From Allosphingosinicella deserti (lineage in GTDB: Bacteria > Pseudomonadota > Alphaproteobacteria > Sphingomonadales > Sphingomonadaceae), in the NCBI RefSeq assembly GCF_003012735.1, contig NZ_PXYI01000005.1, positions 1 to 64,000 of the forward strand: a stretch of 64,000 nucleotides of DNA, read 5' to 3'. The notes under the pieces were generated by a model, which had not been told where the DNA came from, did not search any database, and saw nothing but the letters and a program-made list of their open reading frames with translations. How positions within the stretch are numbered: the first letter of the stretch is position 1; each line of letters opens with the position of its first letter. Of this stretch, positions 1-8,519 are shown one piece after another. The position numbers and the translations under genes are program-made.

Positions 1-111
1 GAGGAGCGCACCGTCGAAGCCTGCTGGAAGCGCATCGGAACCCTCCTCGACTGCTTCGACCCCGTCGAATGCGCAAACTACCTCGCAAACAGCGGATATG
101 CTTCAGTCTAA
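1..111 (+). CDS. IS630-type transposase, C-terminal fragment (cut by window edge)
   Basis: An open frame runs from base 1 to a TAA at 109-111 and encodes 36 residues. It contains CWKRIGTL, CFDPVECANY and a final NSGYASV, which I recognise as the C-terminal tail of IS630-family transposases with a DDE catalytic core. The catalytic residues would lie upstream, outside the window. No terminal inverted repeat or TA target duplication could be delimited after the stop, so the element's right end is not placed. Family recall is from memory of similar sphingomonad sequences. Confidence 0.7.
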   Translation, partial: EERTVEACWKRIGTLLDCFDPVECANYLANSGYASV

Positions 112-206
112 GATGATCATGCTCTAACCGACTGATCCTACTTGAAAACCTACTTTTCCGTCCCATCTTCTCGATCAGTGTTCAACAACTGAAAGGAGGT
201 GGTCTG

Positions 207-275
207 ATGTCTCATTGTCACATGCCGAACGCGGCTGATCTGGTGAGCGCGGCCTCCGCGGAGGCTCGCGCCTAA
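207..275 (+). CDS. 22-residue ORF with perfect Shine-Dalgarno
   Basis: The ATG at 207 is preceded by AAGGAGGT (193-200) with a 6-base spacer, a near-ideal ribosome binding site. The peptide begins MSHCHMPNAAD, ends SAASAEARA and stops at TAA 273-275. A strong hairpin terminator follows about 30 bases later, so this looks like a complete short transcription unit. I recognise no family. It may be a small protein, a leader peptide or the translated part of a small RNA. No repeated regulatory codon run typical of amino-acid attenuators is visible. Confidence 0.45.
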   Translation: MSHCHMPNAADLVSAASAEARA

Positions 276-305
276 GGATTACGGCCGCAACCGGCTGACA
301 ATGGA

Positions 306-342
306 GAGGCCGTCCGGGCAACCGGGCGGCCTCTTGTTTCTT
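306..342 (+). terminator. Rho-independent terminator
   Basis: GAGGCCGTCCGG (306-317) pairs with CCGGGCGGCCTC (322-333), with one G-T wobble, around a GCAA tetraloop (318-321). It is followed by TTGTTTCTT. The 12-bp GC-rich stem, GNRA loop and T-rich tail are the standard pattern. It ends the short unit carrying the 22-residue ORF. Confidence 0.85.
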
Positions 343-379
343 GCGGGGCGCCGCGCGTCGTCGACGCGGCGCGGACGGA

Positions 380-631
380 TCAGGCGGTCTCGGCCTCCAG
401 CGCGGCGAGCACCATTCGTTCCCAGGTCTCCACATTGCCCGCGTCGGCCATGATCTGGTCCGGCTCGCGCAACGTCCGCAACACGGACAGGGCGTCGTCG
501 ACATAATCTCGCCAGATCTCGTCGACCCGCGGGCCGGCCGAGGGGTCGGCGCCTTCGGCATTGATGCTCACCACCCGCCCGGCAATCACCCGCGCGATCC
601 GCTCGACGATGGACGTGTTCGATACGGGCAT
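380..631 (-). CDS. Hypothetical protein, 83 aa
   Basis: The start at 631 is chosen because AAGGAGGT lies just upstream of ATG on this strand; the frame is open further upstream but has no comparable site. The product begins MPVSNTSIVERIARVIAG, is rich in charged residues and Trp (DEIWRDYVDDAL, VETWERMV), and has no signal peptide or membrane segment. It is probably a small helical cytoplasmic protein. No family is recognised. Its 3' end lies close to the terminator of the convergent 22-residue ORF unit. Confidence 0.65.
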   Translation of the reverse strand: MPVSNTSIVERIARVIAGRVVSINAEGADPSAGPRVDEIWRDYVDDALSVLRTLREPDQIMADAGNVETWERMVLAALEAETA

Positions 632-851
632 TAGTGCAACCTCCTTCGTTTCGCCTTGATAACGGAGGAGGCGGCGGCGGGTTTCCAAGCGTGCGAAGAG
701 AAGTTCAGGCGGCGAGCCTCAGCCGGAGCCGCCATCCCAGCCAGGCGGCAGCCGCCCACAGGGCGAGCACCACCAGCAGGCCCCAGGGCGTGCCCGGCGC
801 CCCGACCGCAGCCTCACGGGCGGTGCTTCGGCCCCGGCGCCTCGTCCGGAG

Positions 852-2033
852 TTACAGCACTTCGAACAGGCCGGCGGCGCCCATGCCGCCGCCGACGCAC
901 ATCGTCACCACCACCCACTGCACGCCCCGGCGCTTGCCTTCGATCAGCGCATGACCGGTCATCCGCGCACCCGACATGCCGTAGGGGTGGCCGATCGAGA
1001 TCGAGCCGCCGTTGACGTTGAGCCGATCGTCGGGGATGCCGAGCCGATCCTGGCAGTAGAGCACCTGGACCGCGAACGCCTCGTTCAGTTCCCATAGCCC
1101 GATATCGTCGACGCCAAGCCCGAACCGCCCGAGCAGCTTGGGCACGGCGAAGACCGGGCCGATGCCCATCTCGTCCGGATCGGTGCCGGCGACGGCCATG
1201 CCGACATAGCGGCCGAGCGGCGTCAGCCCCCGCGCGGCGGCGACCGAGGCTTCCATCAGCACCGAGGCCGACGCGCCGTCCGAAAGCTGCGAGGCGTTGC
1301 CGGCGGTGATCGCGCCTTCCGGTCCCATCACGGCGTGCAGCTTCTTCAGATCTTCGATCGTGGTTTGCGGCCGATTGCCCTCGTCCTTGGCGAGGGTGAC
1401 CTCCTGCATCGAGGTCTCACCGCTTTCCTTGTTGGTGACCTTCATCGTGGCGGTGACTGGGATGATCTCGTCGTCGAACCTGCCGGCCGCCTGCGCCGCG
1501 GCGGTGCGCTGCTGCGAGCGGAGCGCATATTCGTCCTGGCGGTCGCGGCTGACGGTGTAGCGCTTGCCGACCACTTCGGCGGTCTGGATCATCGGCATGT
1601 AGACGCCATTGTGCATCGACAACAATTCGGGGTCGGAACCGAGCCGCATCTCCGGAGTCTGCACGAGCGAGATCGATTCCACCCCGCCGGCGACCGCGAT
1701 GTCCATTCGGTCGACGATGATCTGCTTCGCCGCCGTCGCGATCGACATCAGACCCGACGAGCATTGCCGATCGATCGACATGCCCGAGACGGTGACGGGA
1801 AGGCCTGCACGCAGCGCGGCGGTGCGGCCGATCGTGGTCTGCACGCCCTGCTGCATCGCCGCTCCGATGATGCAATCGTCGACCTCCGCCGGGTCGATCC
1901 TCGCGCGTTCCACGGCCGCCCGGATGGCGTGCGCTGCAAGGGTCGGCGACGGCGTGGCATTGAACGCGCCGCGATAGGCCTTGCCGATCGGCGTCCGGGC
2001 GGTCGAAACGATGACGGCTTCGCGAGTGGCCAT
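852..2033 (-). CDS. Thiolase (acetyl-CoA C-acyltransferase), 393 aa
   Basis: This thiolase performs thiolytic cleavage of 3-ketoacyl-CoA or the reverse condensation. Catalytic residues are visible: nucleophile Cys91 in DRQCSSG, the NEAF motif near 317-320, His349 in [10 protein letters not shown] and Cys379 in MCVGGGMGA. The length of about 393 matches the family. ATG 2033 has AAAGGAGT upstream. It is the last gene of a minus-strand operon after a MaoC hydratase and a CMD-like protein, which suggests degradation of an acyl-CoA by beta-oxidation-like steps. The true substrate cannot be told from sequence. An in-frame open stretch with a hydrophobic segment follows the stop (see findings). Confidence 0.93.
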   Translation of the reverse strand: MATREAVIVSTARTPIGKAYRGAFNATPSPTLAAHAIRAAVERARIDPAEVDDCIIGAAMQQGVQTTIGRTAALRAGLPVTVSGMSIDRQCSSGLMSIATAAKQIIVDRMDIAVAGGVESISLVQTPEMRLGSDPELLSMHNGVYMPMIQTAEVVGKRYTVSRDRQDEYALRSQQRTAAAQAAGRFDDEIIPVTATMKVTNKESGETSMQEVTLAKDEGNRPQTTIEDLKKLHAVMGPEGAITAGNASQLSDGASASVLMEASVAAARGLTPLGRYVGMAVAGTDPDEMGIGPVFAVPKLLGRFGLGVDDIGLWELNEAFAVQVLYCQDRLGIPDDRLNVNGGSISIGHPYGMSGARMTGHALIEGKRRGVQWVVVTMCVGGGMGAAGLFEVL

Positions 2034-2035
2034 GG

Positions 2036-2587
2036 TCAAACTCCTTTGAAAGGCAAAGTGGGCGTGCCCGGTTCGGGCGCAAGCGCGAGCGTTCCGCAGA
2101 TCAGCGATACGCCGTGATAGAAAGCGACGAGCTGGACGATCTCGAGGATCTGGGAGTCGGAGAAATGCGCGCGCAAGCGGTCGAATTCGGCATCCTCCAG
2201 CCGCTTGCGATCGAGCAATGCGTCGGTCGTCGCCAGCAGGACGATCTCGTCGTCGGCCCACAGGCCCGGATCGATGCTCTCGGCTGCGCTGTCCGCGAGC
2301 TGCGCTTCGCTGAGGTCTGCGCGGCGTGCGAACAGCGCCGCATGAATTCCCCATTCATAGTCGCACCCGCACCGCGCCGTCGTCCGATCGATAACGACCT
2401 CGCGCTGACGGAGCGAAAGCGGGCCCTTGTCGAGCAGCGAGCCGGCGCTGAACTTGGTCCAGGCGCGCTCGGATGTCGCGATGCTCCTGAACAAGGCCAG
2501 TGGCGGCACGCCGGGGGGCATGACCTTCGCCATCGCCTCCGCGAACCAATCCGGGAAGGGCGCTTCGAGGGGCTTGATCCTGCTCAC
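2036..2587 (-). CDS. Carboxymuconolactone decarboxylase family protein, 183 aa
   Basis: The chosen GTG start at 2587 overlaps the stop of the upstream MaoC gene by four bases (GTGA), the usual translational-coupling junction in this genome. The core [15 protein letters not shown] matches CMD proteins of the kind with a Cys-x-x-x-x-Trp pattern rather than the peroxidase CxxC. Surrounding helices ([31 protein letters not shown]) also fit the family. The role in this acyl-CoA operon is unknown; members act as decarboxylases, AhpD-like reductases or partners of hydratases. Only 2 bases separate its stop from the thiolase start codon, so the three genes are one operon. Confidence 0.85.
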   Translation of the reverse strand: MSRIKPLEAPFPDWFAEAMAKVMPPGVPPLALFRSIATSERAWTKFSAGSLLDKGPLSLRQREVVIDRTTARCGCDYEWGIHAALFARRADLSEAQLADSAAESIDPGLWADDEIVLLATTDALLDRKRLEDAEFDRLRAHFSDSQILEIVQLVAFYHGVSLICGTLALAPEPGTPTLPFKGV

Positions 2588-3039
2588 ACGAAGACCTGCC
2601 CGATCCATTCGGCGGTCAGCGCCGGCTTGACCTCGCCTTCGATCTCGACCGTCACTGCGTGGACGAACTGCCACTGGCCCGGCCGTTTCTCCTCGGCTGC
2701 GGTGAGGACGAACCGCCCGCGCACCTTCCGCCCCGAGCGGACCGGCGCAATGAAGCGCACCCGCTCGAAGCCGTAATTGACCGCCATCTTGAGGCCGCTT
2801 GGCACCAGCATGACCCCGGCCGCCATCTGGCTCAGCAGCGACAGGGTCAGGAAACCGTGGGCGACGGTGCCCCCGAACGGGGTCTTGGCCGCGGCGTCGG
2901 GATCGGTGTGGATGAACTGATGGTCGCCGGTAACGTCGGCGAAGGCGTCGATCGCGTTCTGATCGACCGGGATCCAGGGCGAGATGCCGATCTCCTCACC
3001 CACCCTCGCCCGGATCTGGTCCATCGTCGCAAGCGGCAT
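2584..3039 (-). CDS. MaoC-like (R)-enoyl-CoA hydratase/dehydratase, 151 aa
   Basis: This is a hot-dog-fold hydratase. The hydratase-2 signature FADVTGDHQFIHTD carries the catalytic Asp and His, followed by FGGTVAHGFLTLSLL. The length of 151 matches single-domain MaoC proteins. ATG 3039 is preceded by GAGGAG at suitable spacing; the frame extends further upstream but without conservation cues. It is the first gene of the MaoC-CMD-thiolase operon, where it would hydrate an enoyl-CoA. Substrate unknown. Confidence 0.9.
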   Translation of the reverse strand: MPLATMDQIRARVGEEIGISPWIPVDQNAIDAFADVTGDHQFIHTDPDAAAKTPFGGTVAHGFLTLSLLSQMAAGVMLVPSGLKMAVNYGFERVRFIAPVRSGRKVRGRFVLTAAEEKRPGQWQFVHAVTVEIEGEVKPALTAEWIGQVFV

Positions 3040-3189
3040 ATCCGCACTCTCCTCGGCCGCGCCGTTCCGCGGTGGATTGCGTCGTAGAACCGCCGGGAGG
3101 GCGGACTCAACCCTTCCGATTCCGCCGCGAAGAAGGCGGCCCGGGGCGACGTTACGGCATGCTGCCATCGGTGCCGCGACTTTTTTTCG

Positions 3190-3642
3190 TTACAGCGGCA
3201 GCGCGACCCCACTCTTCACCTCTTCGATCACCGGATAGCTGCGCGTCTCCCGCACCCCCGGCATCTCGGCGAGATGGGTAAGAAAGGTGCGGTAGCTGGT
3301 CATGTCGGGCATTCGCAGCTTGAGAAGGTAATCGAAACCGCCCGCGACCATGTGGCATTCGACGATCTCGGGCCGGCCGCGGACTGCCTCGGCGAATTCG
3401 CGAAAGACATCGCCGGTAGTCCGGTCGAGCGTCACTTCGATGAAGATCAGAAGAGGTTGGCCCAGCTTCTCGGGATTGAGCAGGGCGGCATAACCGAGAA
3501 TGTAGCCGCGCTCGCGCAGCCGCCGCAGACGCTCGAGGCAGGCGGAGGGCGACATGCCGCAGCGCGCGGCGAGCTCATGGTTGGTGATCCGCCCTTCCTG
3601 CTGAAGGATGCGGAGGATCTTCTTGTCACTTTCGGACAGCAT
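3190..3642 (-). CDS. putR: Lrp/AsnC family regulator, probable PutR, 150 aa
   Basis: The protein has an N-terminal winged HTH (residues about 5-60, with ITNHELAARCGMSPSACLERLRRL) and a C-terminal RAM ligand-binding domain (about 70-145). It is read divergently from putA with a 101-bp gap. In many alphaproteobacteria an Lrp-type PutR next to putA activates proline catabolism in response to proline. This fits here because the PutA encoded next door is too short to carry the N-terminal DNA-binding domain that autoregulates the gene in enterics. Assignment as PutR rests on context plus family. Confidence 0.85.
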   Translation of the reverse strand: MLSESDKKILRILQQEGRITNHELAARCGMSPSACLERLRRLRERGYILGYAALLNPEKLGQPLLIFIEVTLDRTTGDVFREFAEAVRGRPEIVECHMVAGGFDYLLKLRMPDMTSYRTFLTHLAEMPGVRETRSYPVIEEVKSGVALPL

Positions 3643-3663
3643 ATTCGTCTTTCGAGCGCCAAA

Positions 3664-3678
3664 CCGAAGGATCTTCGG
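3664..3678. promoter_or_regulatory. Inverted repeat in the putR-putA intergenic region
   Basis: CCGAAG (3664-3669) and CTTCGG (3673-3678) form a perfect 6-bp inverted repeat with a 3-base spacer, 22 bp from the putR start and 66 bp from the putA start. Lrp-type proteins bind short imperfect palindromes, so this is a reasonable operator candidate for PutR. It could equally be a chance GC-rich palindrome. Confidence 0.4.
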
Positions 3679-3743
3679 GTTCTCTCGCGCGCATGGGTCA
3701 AATTACGTCAGATTTTCGGCCGCGAACAAGCTATTCCTGCGGC

Positions 3744-6700
3744 ATGCTGACGACTCCGAGCCACCGCGATGCCATTCGCCGCCTTCACCGGGCCGCCGAA
3801 CCCGAAATCCTGATCCCGCTGTTGCGCGATGCCGCCCTCACGCCCGAGGCACGGCGCCGGGTGGAATCCCGCGCGCTCGGAATCCTCGCCGAGTTGCGGG
3901 CGGCGCAATCGTCGGGCTGGGTCAACCAGTTCCTGCAGGAATATCGCCTCAACACCTCCGAGGGGGTTGCCTTGCTGTCGCTCGCCGAGGCGTTCCTGCG
4001 CGTCCCCGATCCGGAGACCGCCGATTCGTTGATCGCCGACAAGCTCGGCAACGCCGATTGGCGCGCCCATGCCGGCAAATCGCACTCCAAGCTGGTCAAT
4101 TCGGCGACATGGGGTCTGGTCATCGGCCGCGCCCTGGTCGGCGAGAGCGAGCAGGCGAGTGCGCTCAAGCGCCTGTTCTCCCGTGCCGGCGAGCCGTTCG
4201 TCCGCCAGGCGGTCGGCGCCGCGATGCGGCTGATGGGTGAAATTTTCGTGATGGGCCGGACGATCGAGGAAGCGATCGGCCGCATGGACAAGAAGGAGAA
4301 TCGGGGCTTCACGGCAAGCTTCGACATGCTCGGCGAATCCGCCCGGACCTTCGAGGATGCCCGGCGCTATTTCGTGTCCTACGACCAGGCGATCCGCGCC
4401 GTTGGCAAGGTCGCCGGCCGCGGCCATTCCATCTCGGTCAAATTGTCGGCGCTCCATCCGCGCTACGAAGTCGCCCATTATGAAAGCTCGGTTTCGTCGC
4501 TGATCGAGCAGGTCGAGGCGCTGGCCGTGCTCGCCAAGGAATTCGGCATCGCCTTCACCATCGATGCCGAGGAGAGCGAGCGGCTCGAGATGAGCCTCGA
4601 CATCATCGAGACGGTGGCCGGTCTGCCTTCGCTCAAGGGGTGGGATGGGCTCGGCATGGCGGTGCAGGCCTATGGCAAGCGCTGCCGCCCGGTGCTCGCC
4701 TGGGCCGACGCGGTCGGCGCCGCCACCGGCCGCCGCATCGCCGTGCGCCTGGTCAAGGGCGCCTATTGGGACAGCGAAATCAAGCGCACACAGGAGCAGG
4801 GTCTGGCCGATTACCCGCTCTTCACCCGCAAGGCCTCGACCGACGTGTCCTATCTCGCCTGCGCGCGCGACATGCTGGCGGCCAAGAACGTCTACCCGGC
4901 CTTCGCGACCCACAATGCGCTGACCGTCGCCACCATCCTCGAATGGGCGGGCGAGAGCCGCGACTTCGAATTTCAGCGCCTGCACGGCATGGGCGAGGGA
5001 CTCTACGAGCAGCTCGTCCGCGAGCAGGGTTATCACACCCGCATCTATGCGCCGGTCGGCGGCCACCGCGATCTGCTCGCCTATCTCGTTCGCCGGCTGC
5101 TGGAAAATGGCGCCAATTCGAGCTTCGTCCATCAGCTCGCCGACGAGCGGTTGAGCGATGCCGACATCCTCGCCGATCCGGTCGCCAAGATCGCCGCGGT
5201 CGGCGGCAGCCGACATCCCGGCATTCCACTTCCCACCGACCTGTTCCAGCCGACCCGCGGCAACAGCCAGGGCATCGACCTCGCCGATCGCGTCGAGCTC
5301 AAGCGCGTTGCGGAGGCCGTGGCGCCTCTCCCCTTCAGGGGAGTCACCGGGAGAGGGGACGTCCCGCAGGGCGGCGCGGCTTCGGACAGACTCCCGCTCT
5401 CCCCGACCCTCCCCCCTGAAGGGGAGAGGAAGGCAATCACCTCCGCGGGCGAGAATTGGGCGGACTGCGCAACCGAAGCCAAGGCGCATGTCTCCCGGGC
5501 GCTTTCCGCCTTCCCGGCGTGGGATGCTGCCGGGATCGATCATCGTGCCCACTGTCTCGACCGTCTCGCCGATCTGCTCGAGCAGGAGCGCGATGCGTTG
5601 ATGCGGATCTGCGTGCAGGAGGCGAAGAAGACGATCCCCGATGCGCTCGCCGAAGTGCGCGAGGCGGTGGATTTCTGCCGTTACTACGCACAGCAGGCGC
5701 GCACCGGCCTGCAGCCGATCGAGCTGCCCGGGCCGACCGGCGAAAAGAACGTGCTGCGCATGAAGGGCCGGGGCGTCTGGGTGTGCATCGCACCGTGGAA
5801 CTTCCCGCTCGCCATCTTCCTCGGCCAGGTCAGCGCAGCGCTCGTCACCGGCAACGCGGTCGTCGCCAAGCCGGCACCGCAGACTCCCGAGATCGCCGCC
5901 TTCGCGGTCGGCCTTGCCCACGGCGCCGGCATCCCCGAGGACGTGCTGGTGCTCGCCGCCGGGGGGCCTGACATGGGCGCGGCTCTCGTCGAGGACAGCC
6001 GCATCGCGGGGATCGCCTTCACCGGCTCGACTGCGACGGCGAAGCGCATCGCCCGCTCGCTGCTCGACGACGAGGAACGGCCGATCGTGCCGTTCATCGC
6101 CGAGACCGGCGGAATCAACGCGATGATCGTCGATTCCACCGCTCTGCCCGAGCAGGTGGTGGTCGATGTCGTGACCTCGGCCTTCCGCTCGGCCGGCCAG
6201 CGCTGCTCGGCGCTGCGCATGCTCCTGCTCCAGGAGGAGATTGCCGAGCGCACGCTCGAAATGCTTGCCGGAGCGATGGACACTTTGGTCATCGGCGATC
6301 CCGCCGATCCGCGGACCGACGTCGGCCCGGTGATCGACCAAGGCGCCTACGAACGGCTGATGGGCCACCGCGAGGCGACCCGCGCCCGATGGGTGAAGAG
6401 TGTCGAGGTGCCCGGTCAGGGGCTGTTCGTGCCGCCCACTTTGATCAAGGTCGACCGTATCGAGGACGTCCGCAAGGAGTGGTTCGGTCCCTTGCTGCAC
6501 GTCACCACCTGGAAAGCCGGCCAGCTCGCCGAAACGGTGGAGCGGGTCAACCGCTCCGGCTTCGGCCTCACCATGGGTCTCCACAGCCGCATTGCGCGGG
6601 CCGCAGAGACGGTCGAGGATCTCGCGACGGCGGGCAATCTCTACGTCAACCGCTCGATGATCGGCGCAATCGTCGGCTCGCAGCCGTTCGGGGGCGAAGG

Positions 6701-6836
6701 CCTGTCCGGCACCGGCCCCAAAGCCGGCGGACCCCATTACCTGCCGCGCTTCTGCGCGGAGCGGGTGACCAGCACCGACACGACCAGTGCCGGCGGCAAC
6801 GCCACCCTGCTCAGCCTGGAGGATGTCGGGCTTTGA
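3744..6836 (+). CDS. putA: Bifunctional proline dehydrogenase / glutamate-semialdehyde dehydrogenase PutA, 1030 aa
   Basis: PutA oxidises proline to glutamate at the membrane. The FAD-binding PRODH barrel spans about residues 100-470 (KLSALHPRYE, RLVKGAYWDSEIKR, FATHNALT). The aldehyde dehydrogenase domain follows (about 570-1015), with APWNFPL, catalytic Glu787 in AETGG and nucleophile Cys821 in AGQRCSALR. The protein lacks the N-terminal ribbon-helix-helix domain of enteric PutA, consistent with an external Lrp-type regulator encoded divergently. ATG 3744 is the chosen start; the ribosome site is weak and an ATG at 3693 is possible. Residues 528-562, in the linker between the two enzymes, are encoded by a palindromic repeat element (separate entry). 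Confidence 0.95.
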   Translation: MLTTPSHRDAIRRLHRAAEPEILIPLLRDAALTPEARRRVESRALGILAELRAAQSSGWVNQFLQEYRLNTSEGVALLSLAEAFLRVPDPETADSLIADKLGNADWRAHAGKSHSKLVNSATWGLVIGRALVGESEQASALKRLFSRAGEPFVRQAVGAAMRLMGEIFVMGRTIEEAIGRMDKKENRGFTASFDMLGESARTFEDARRYFVSYDQAIRAVGKVAGRGHSISVKLSALHPRYEVAHYESSVSSLIEQVEALAVLAKEFGIAFTIDAEESERLEMSLDIIETVAGLPSLKGWDGLGMAVQAYGKRCRPVLAWADAVGAATGRRIAVRLVKGAYWDSEIKRTQEQGLADYPLFTRKASTDVSYLACARDMLAAKNVYPAFATHNALTVATILEWAGESRDFEFQRLHGMGEGLYEQLVREQGYHTRIYAPVGGHRDLLAYLVRRLLENGANSSFVHQLADERLSDADILADPVAKIAAVGGSRHPGIPLPTDLFQPTRGNSQGIDLADRVELKRVAEAVAPLPFRGVTGRGDVPQGGAASDRLPLSPTLPPEGERKAITSAGENWADCATEAKAHVSRALSAFPAWDAAGIDHRAHCLDRLADLLEQERDALMRICVQEAKKTIPDALAEVREAVDFCRYYAQQARTGLQPIELPGPTGEKNVLRMKGRGVWVCIAPWNFPLAIFLGQVSAALVTGNAVVAKPAPQTPEIAAFAVGLAHGAGIPEDVLVLAAGGPDMGAALVEDSRIAGIAFTGSTATAKRIARSLLDDEERPIVPFIAETGGINAMIVDSTALPEQVVVDVVTSAFRSAGQRCSALRMLLLQEEIAERTLEMLAGAMDTLVIGDPADPRTDVGPVIDQGAYERLMGHREATRARWVKSVEVPGQGLFVPPTLIKVDRIEDVRKEWFGPLLHVTTWKAGQLAETVERVNRSGFGLTMGLHSRIARAAETVEDLATAGNLYVNRSMIGAIVGSQPFGGEGLSGTGPKAGGPHYLPRFCAERVTSTDTTSAGGNATLLSLEDVGL
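5325..5429. repeat. Palindromic repeat element inserted in frame within putA
   Basis: CCTCTCCCCTTCAGGGG (5325-5341) and its exact reverse complement (5413-5429) form 17-bp perfect arms around a 71-bp core. The unit is 105 bp, exactly 35 codons, and starts on a codon boundary of putA, so it adds residues 528-562 (beginning PLPFRGVTG, ending PPEGER) without breaking the frame. The peptide is rich in Pro, Gly and Arg and falls in the linker between the two catalytic domains. Repeats of this look normally sit between genes; protein-coding palindromic elements are established from Rickettsia. Confidence 0.8.
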
Positions 6837-7026
6837 GCGGCAAGGTCTTGAACCGCGTCGAAAATATCGTAGATAGGAGCTGCGGACCGGGCCCCTCTGG
6901 CGGTCGCCCCTTCAGGCGATCGTGATGTCGGACCGCATCGAGCAAGCTCGATGCTGGTTCAGGTGGCGTTTCCCTCCTCCCATCGCAGCATGCTCGATCG
7001 AACGAGTTTTCGATGGGAGTGACGCG

Positions 7027-7740
7027 ATGAATACACCTTCCGCACAATATCGGCCGACGCCCGTCTCCGGCGCGGCTTTCGACGCCGGCCTGCGCCGGCA
7101 CATGCTGGCCATCTACAACAATATGGGCGTAGGCCTGGTCATCACCGGCCTCGTCGCGTTCGGGATCGCGAGCACGCCGGCGCTGGTTCAGGCGATCTTC
7201 GGAACACCGCTCAAGTGGGTAGCGATGTTCGCGCCGCTGGCGTTCGTTTTCTTCCTGTCGTTCCGAATGGAGCGGATGTCGGTCGGCTCGGCGCGCATGG
7301 CCTTCTTCGCCTTCGCGGCCGTAATGGGCGTGTCGCTGGCAAGCATCTTCCTCGTCTTCACCGGCGCCAGCATCGCACGGACCTTCTTCATCGCCGCCGG
7401 CATGTTCCTCAGCGTCAGTCTGTGGGGCTACACGACCAAGCGCGATCTGACCAAATGGTCGACCTTCCTGTTCATGGGTCTGATCGGCGTCGTCATTGCC
7501 AGCCTGGTCAACGTCTTCATCGGCTCGAGCGCACTGCAGATGGCGGTGTCGATTGCCGGCGTGCTGGTCTTCACCGGCCTCACCGCCTGGGACACGCAGC
7601 AGGCGAAATCGATGTACGTCGCATATGCCGGGACCCCGCATGCCGAGAAGCTCGGGATCATGGGCGCACTCTCGCTCTACCTGAACTTCGTCAATCTCTT
7701 CCAACTGCTGCTGACCTTCTTCGGCCAGCGCGACGAGTAG
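7027..7740 (+). CDS. Bax inhibitor-1 family membrane protein, 237 aa
   Basis: The protein has about seven hydrophobic segments and family features such as NNMGVGLVITGL near the start and TGLTAWDTQQAKSMY in the second half, followed by LGIMGALSLYLNFVNLFQ. Bacterial members (YbhL/YccA/BsYetJ type) are inner-membrane proteins; some act as pH-dependent calcium leak channels, and YccA modulates FtsH. The start at 7027 has GGGAG upstream (GATGGGAGTGACGCG). The length agrees with the family. It is monocistronic, convergent with the HdeD-like gene. Confidence 0.9.
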   Translation: MNTPSAQYRPTPVSGAAFDAGLRRHMLAIYNNMGVGLVITGLVAFGIASTPALVQAIFGTPLKWVAMFAPLAFVFFLSFRMERMSVGSARMAFFAFAAVMGVSLASIFLVFTGASIARTFFIAAGMFLSVSLWGYTTKRDLTKWSTFLFMGLIGVVIASLVNVFIGSSALQMAVSIAGVLVFTGLTAWDTQQAKSMYVAYAGTPHAEKLGIMGALSLYLNFVNLFQLLLTFFGQRDE

Positions 7741-7763
7741 GGCGATCGTCAGGCGCAGCCGGC

Positions 7764-8315
7764 TCAGCGCAGCCGGCTGCGCGCGATCGCGATCAGGGAG
7801 GCGCCGGTGACGAAAAAGCTTGCGGTCAGCACGACCGCGAAGCCGGCCCTCATCTCCGGCGACGGCCCGAACAGCAGCAGCACGATCGCCGAGACCGGCA
7901 TTCCGAGCAGCAAGGCCAAAGCGAGCAGCAGATCGCAGGCGCCGGCATAAAGTCCGAGCGGCCGCACTTCGCCGCGAGTCCTGAAGCCGGTGACGAGCAG
8001 GATCGCGCCACGCAGCGCCAGCCAGATCGTGACGATCCACACTCCGGGAACGAGCTTGATCGAGGGGTTGGCGAGGAACAGCGCACCGGCGATCGTCGTC
8101 GCTGCCGCCGCAGCGCCCGCGCCGGTCCGGCCGGTGCCGGCAAATACAAAGGCTGCTGCGAGTTCGAGCAGCCCCGCCGCAAGCAGCAGCCAGCCGACGA
8201 AGGCGCCGGCCGGAAGGCGCGCGACGACGGGGAAGGCAAGCGCGGCAAGCCCGAGCAGCATGATCGCAGCCCCCGCAGTGAGGATGAGAAGCGTTCTTCC
8301 TGTATCACCGGCCAC
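7764..8315 (-). CDS. HdeD/DUF308 family membrane protein, 183 aa
   Basis: Six hydrophobic segments arranged in three pairs (for example LLILTAGAAIMLLGLAAL, AFVGWLLLAAGLLELAAAF, VVLTASFFVTGASLIAIA) match HdeD-type DUF308 membrane proteins, named after an acid-resistance locus but of unknown biochemical function. The start is GTG at 8315, supported by GGAGGT six bases upstream. It is convergent with the BI-1 gene, with only a short gap, and is probably monocistronic. Confidence 0.8.
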   Translation of the reverse strand: MAGDTGRTLLILTAGAAIMLLGLAALAFPVVARLPAGAFVGWLLLAAGLLELAAAFVFAGTGRTGAGAAAAATTIAGALFLANPSIKLVPGVWIVTIWLALRGAILLVTGFRTRGEVRPLGLYAGACDLLLALALLLGMPVSAIVLLLFGPSPEMRAGFAVVLTASFFVTGASLIAIARSRLR

Positions 8316-8384
8316 GCGGCACCTCCAAGTGAAAGTCCCTCTGTGTATCAGCTGGCAGCCACCGCCTCGATCGCCGGCGGCGCC

Positions 8385-8519
8385 TTAGTCCCTGCGTGCC
8401 TTCTCGTCGGCGGCTGAATAGGGGTGCCGAATCTTCCGTTTCCTCCGCGAACCCTCGTGGGTGAGCAGGACTTCGCGGGTGACTGGCACCTCATGGTTGA
8501 CCAGAACATCGCGGCGCAC
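8385..8519 (-). CDS. Possible small basic protein, 44 aa (uncertain)
   Basis: After the nitroreductase stop the same frame stays open to TAA at 8385-8387 and would encode a basic peptide (VNHEVPVTREVLLTHEG, SRRKRKIRHPYSAADEKARRD). A GTG at 8519 is the only plausible start, with no clear ribosome site. The composition looks protein-like (few Pro/Ala runs, mixed charge), unlike typical antisense shadow frames. It could be a real small gene, or a remnant of a longer nitroreductase tail. Nothing else is visible between 8316 and 8537. Confidence 0.25.
   Translation of the reverse strand: MRRDVLVNHEVPVTREVLLTHEGSRRKRKIRHPYSAADEKARRD

Noticed and set aside
3708-6737. Long open frame antisense to putA
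   Set aside because: It mirrors putA codons (Arg/His/Asp-rich, no domain features); high-GC genes commonly give such open antisense frames.
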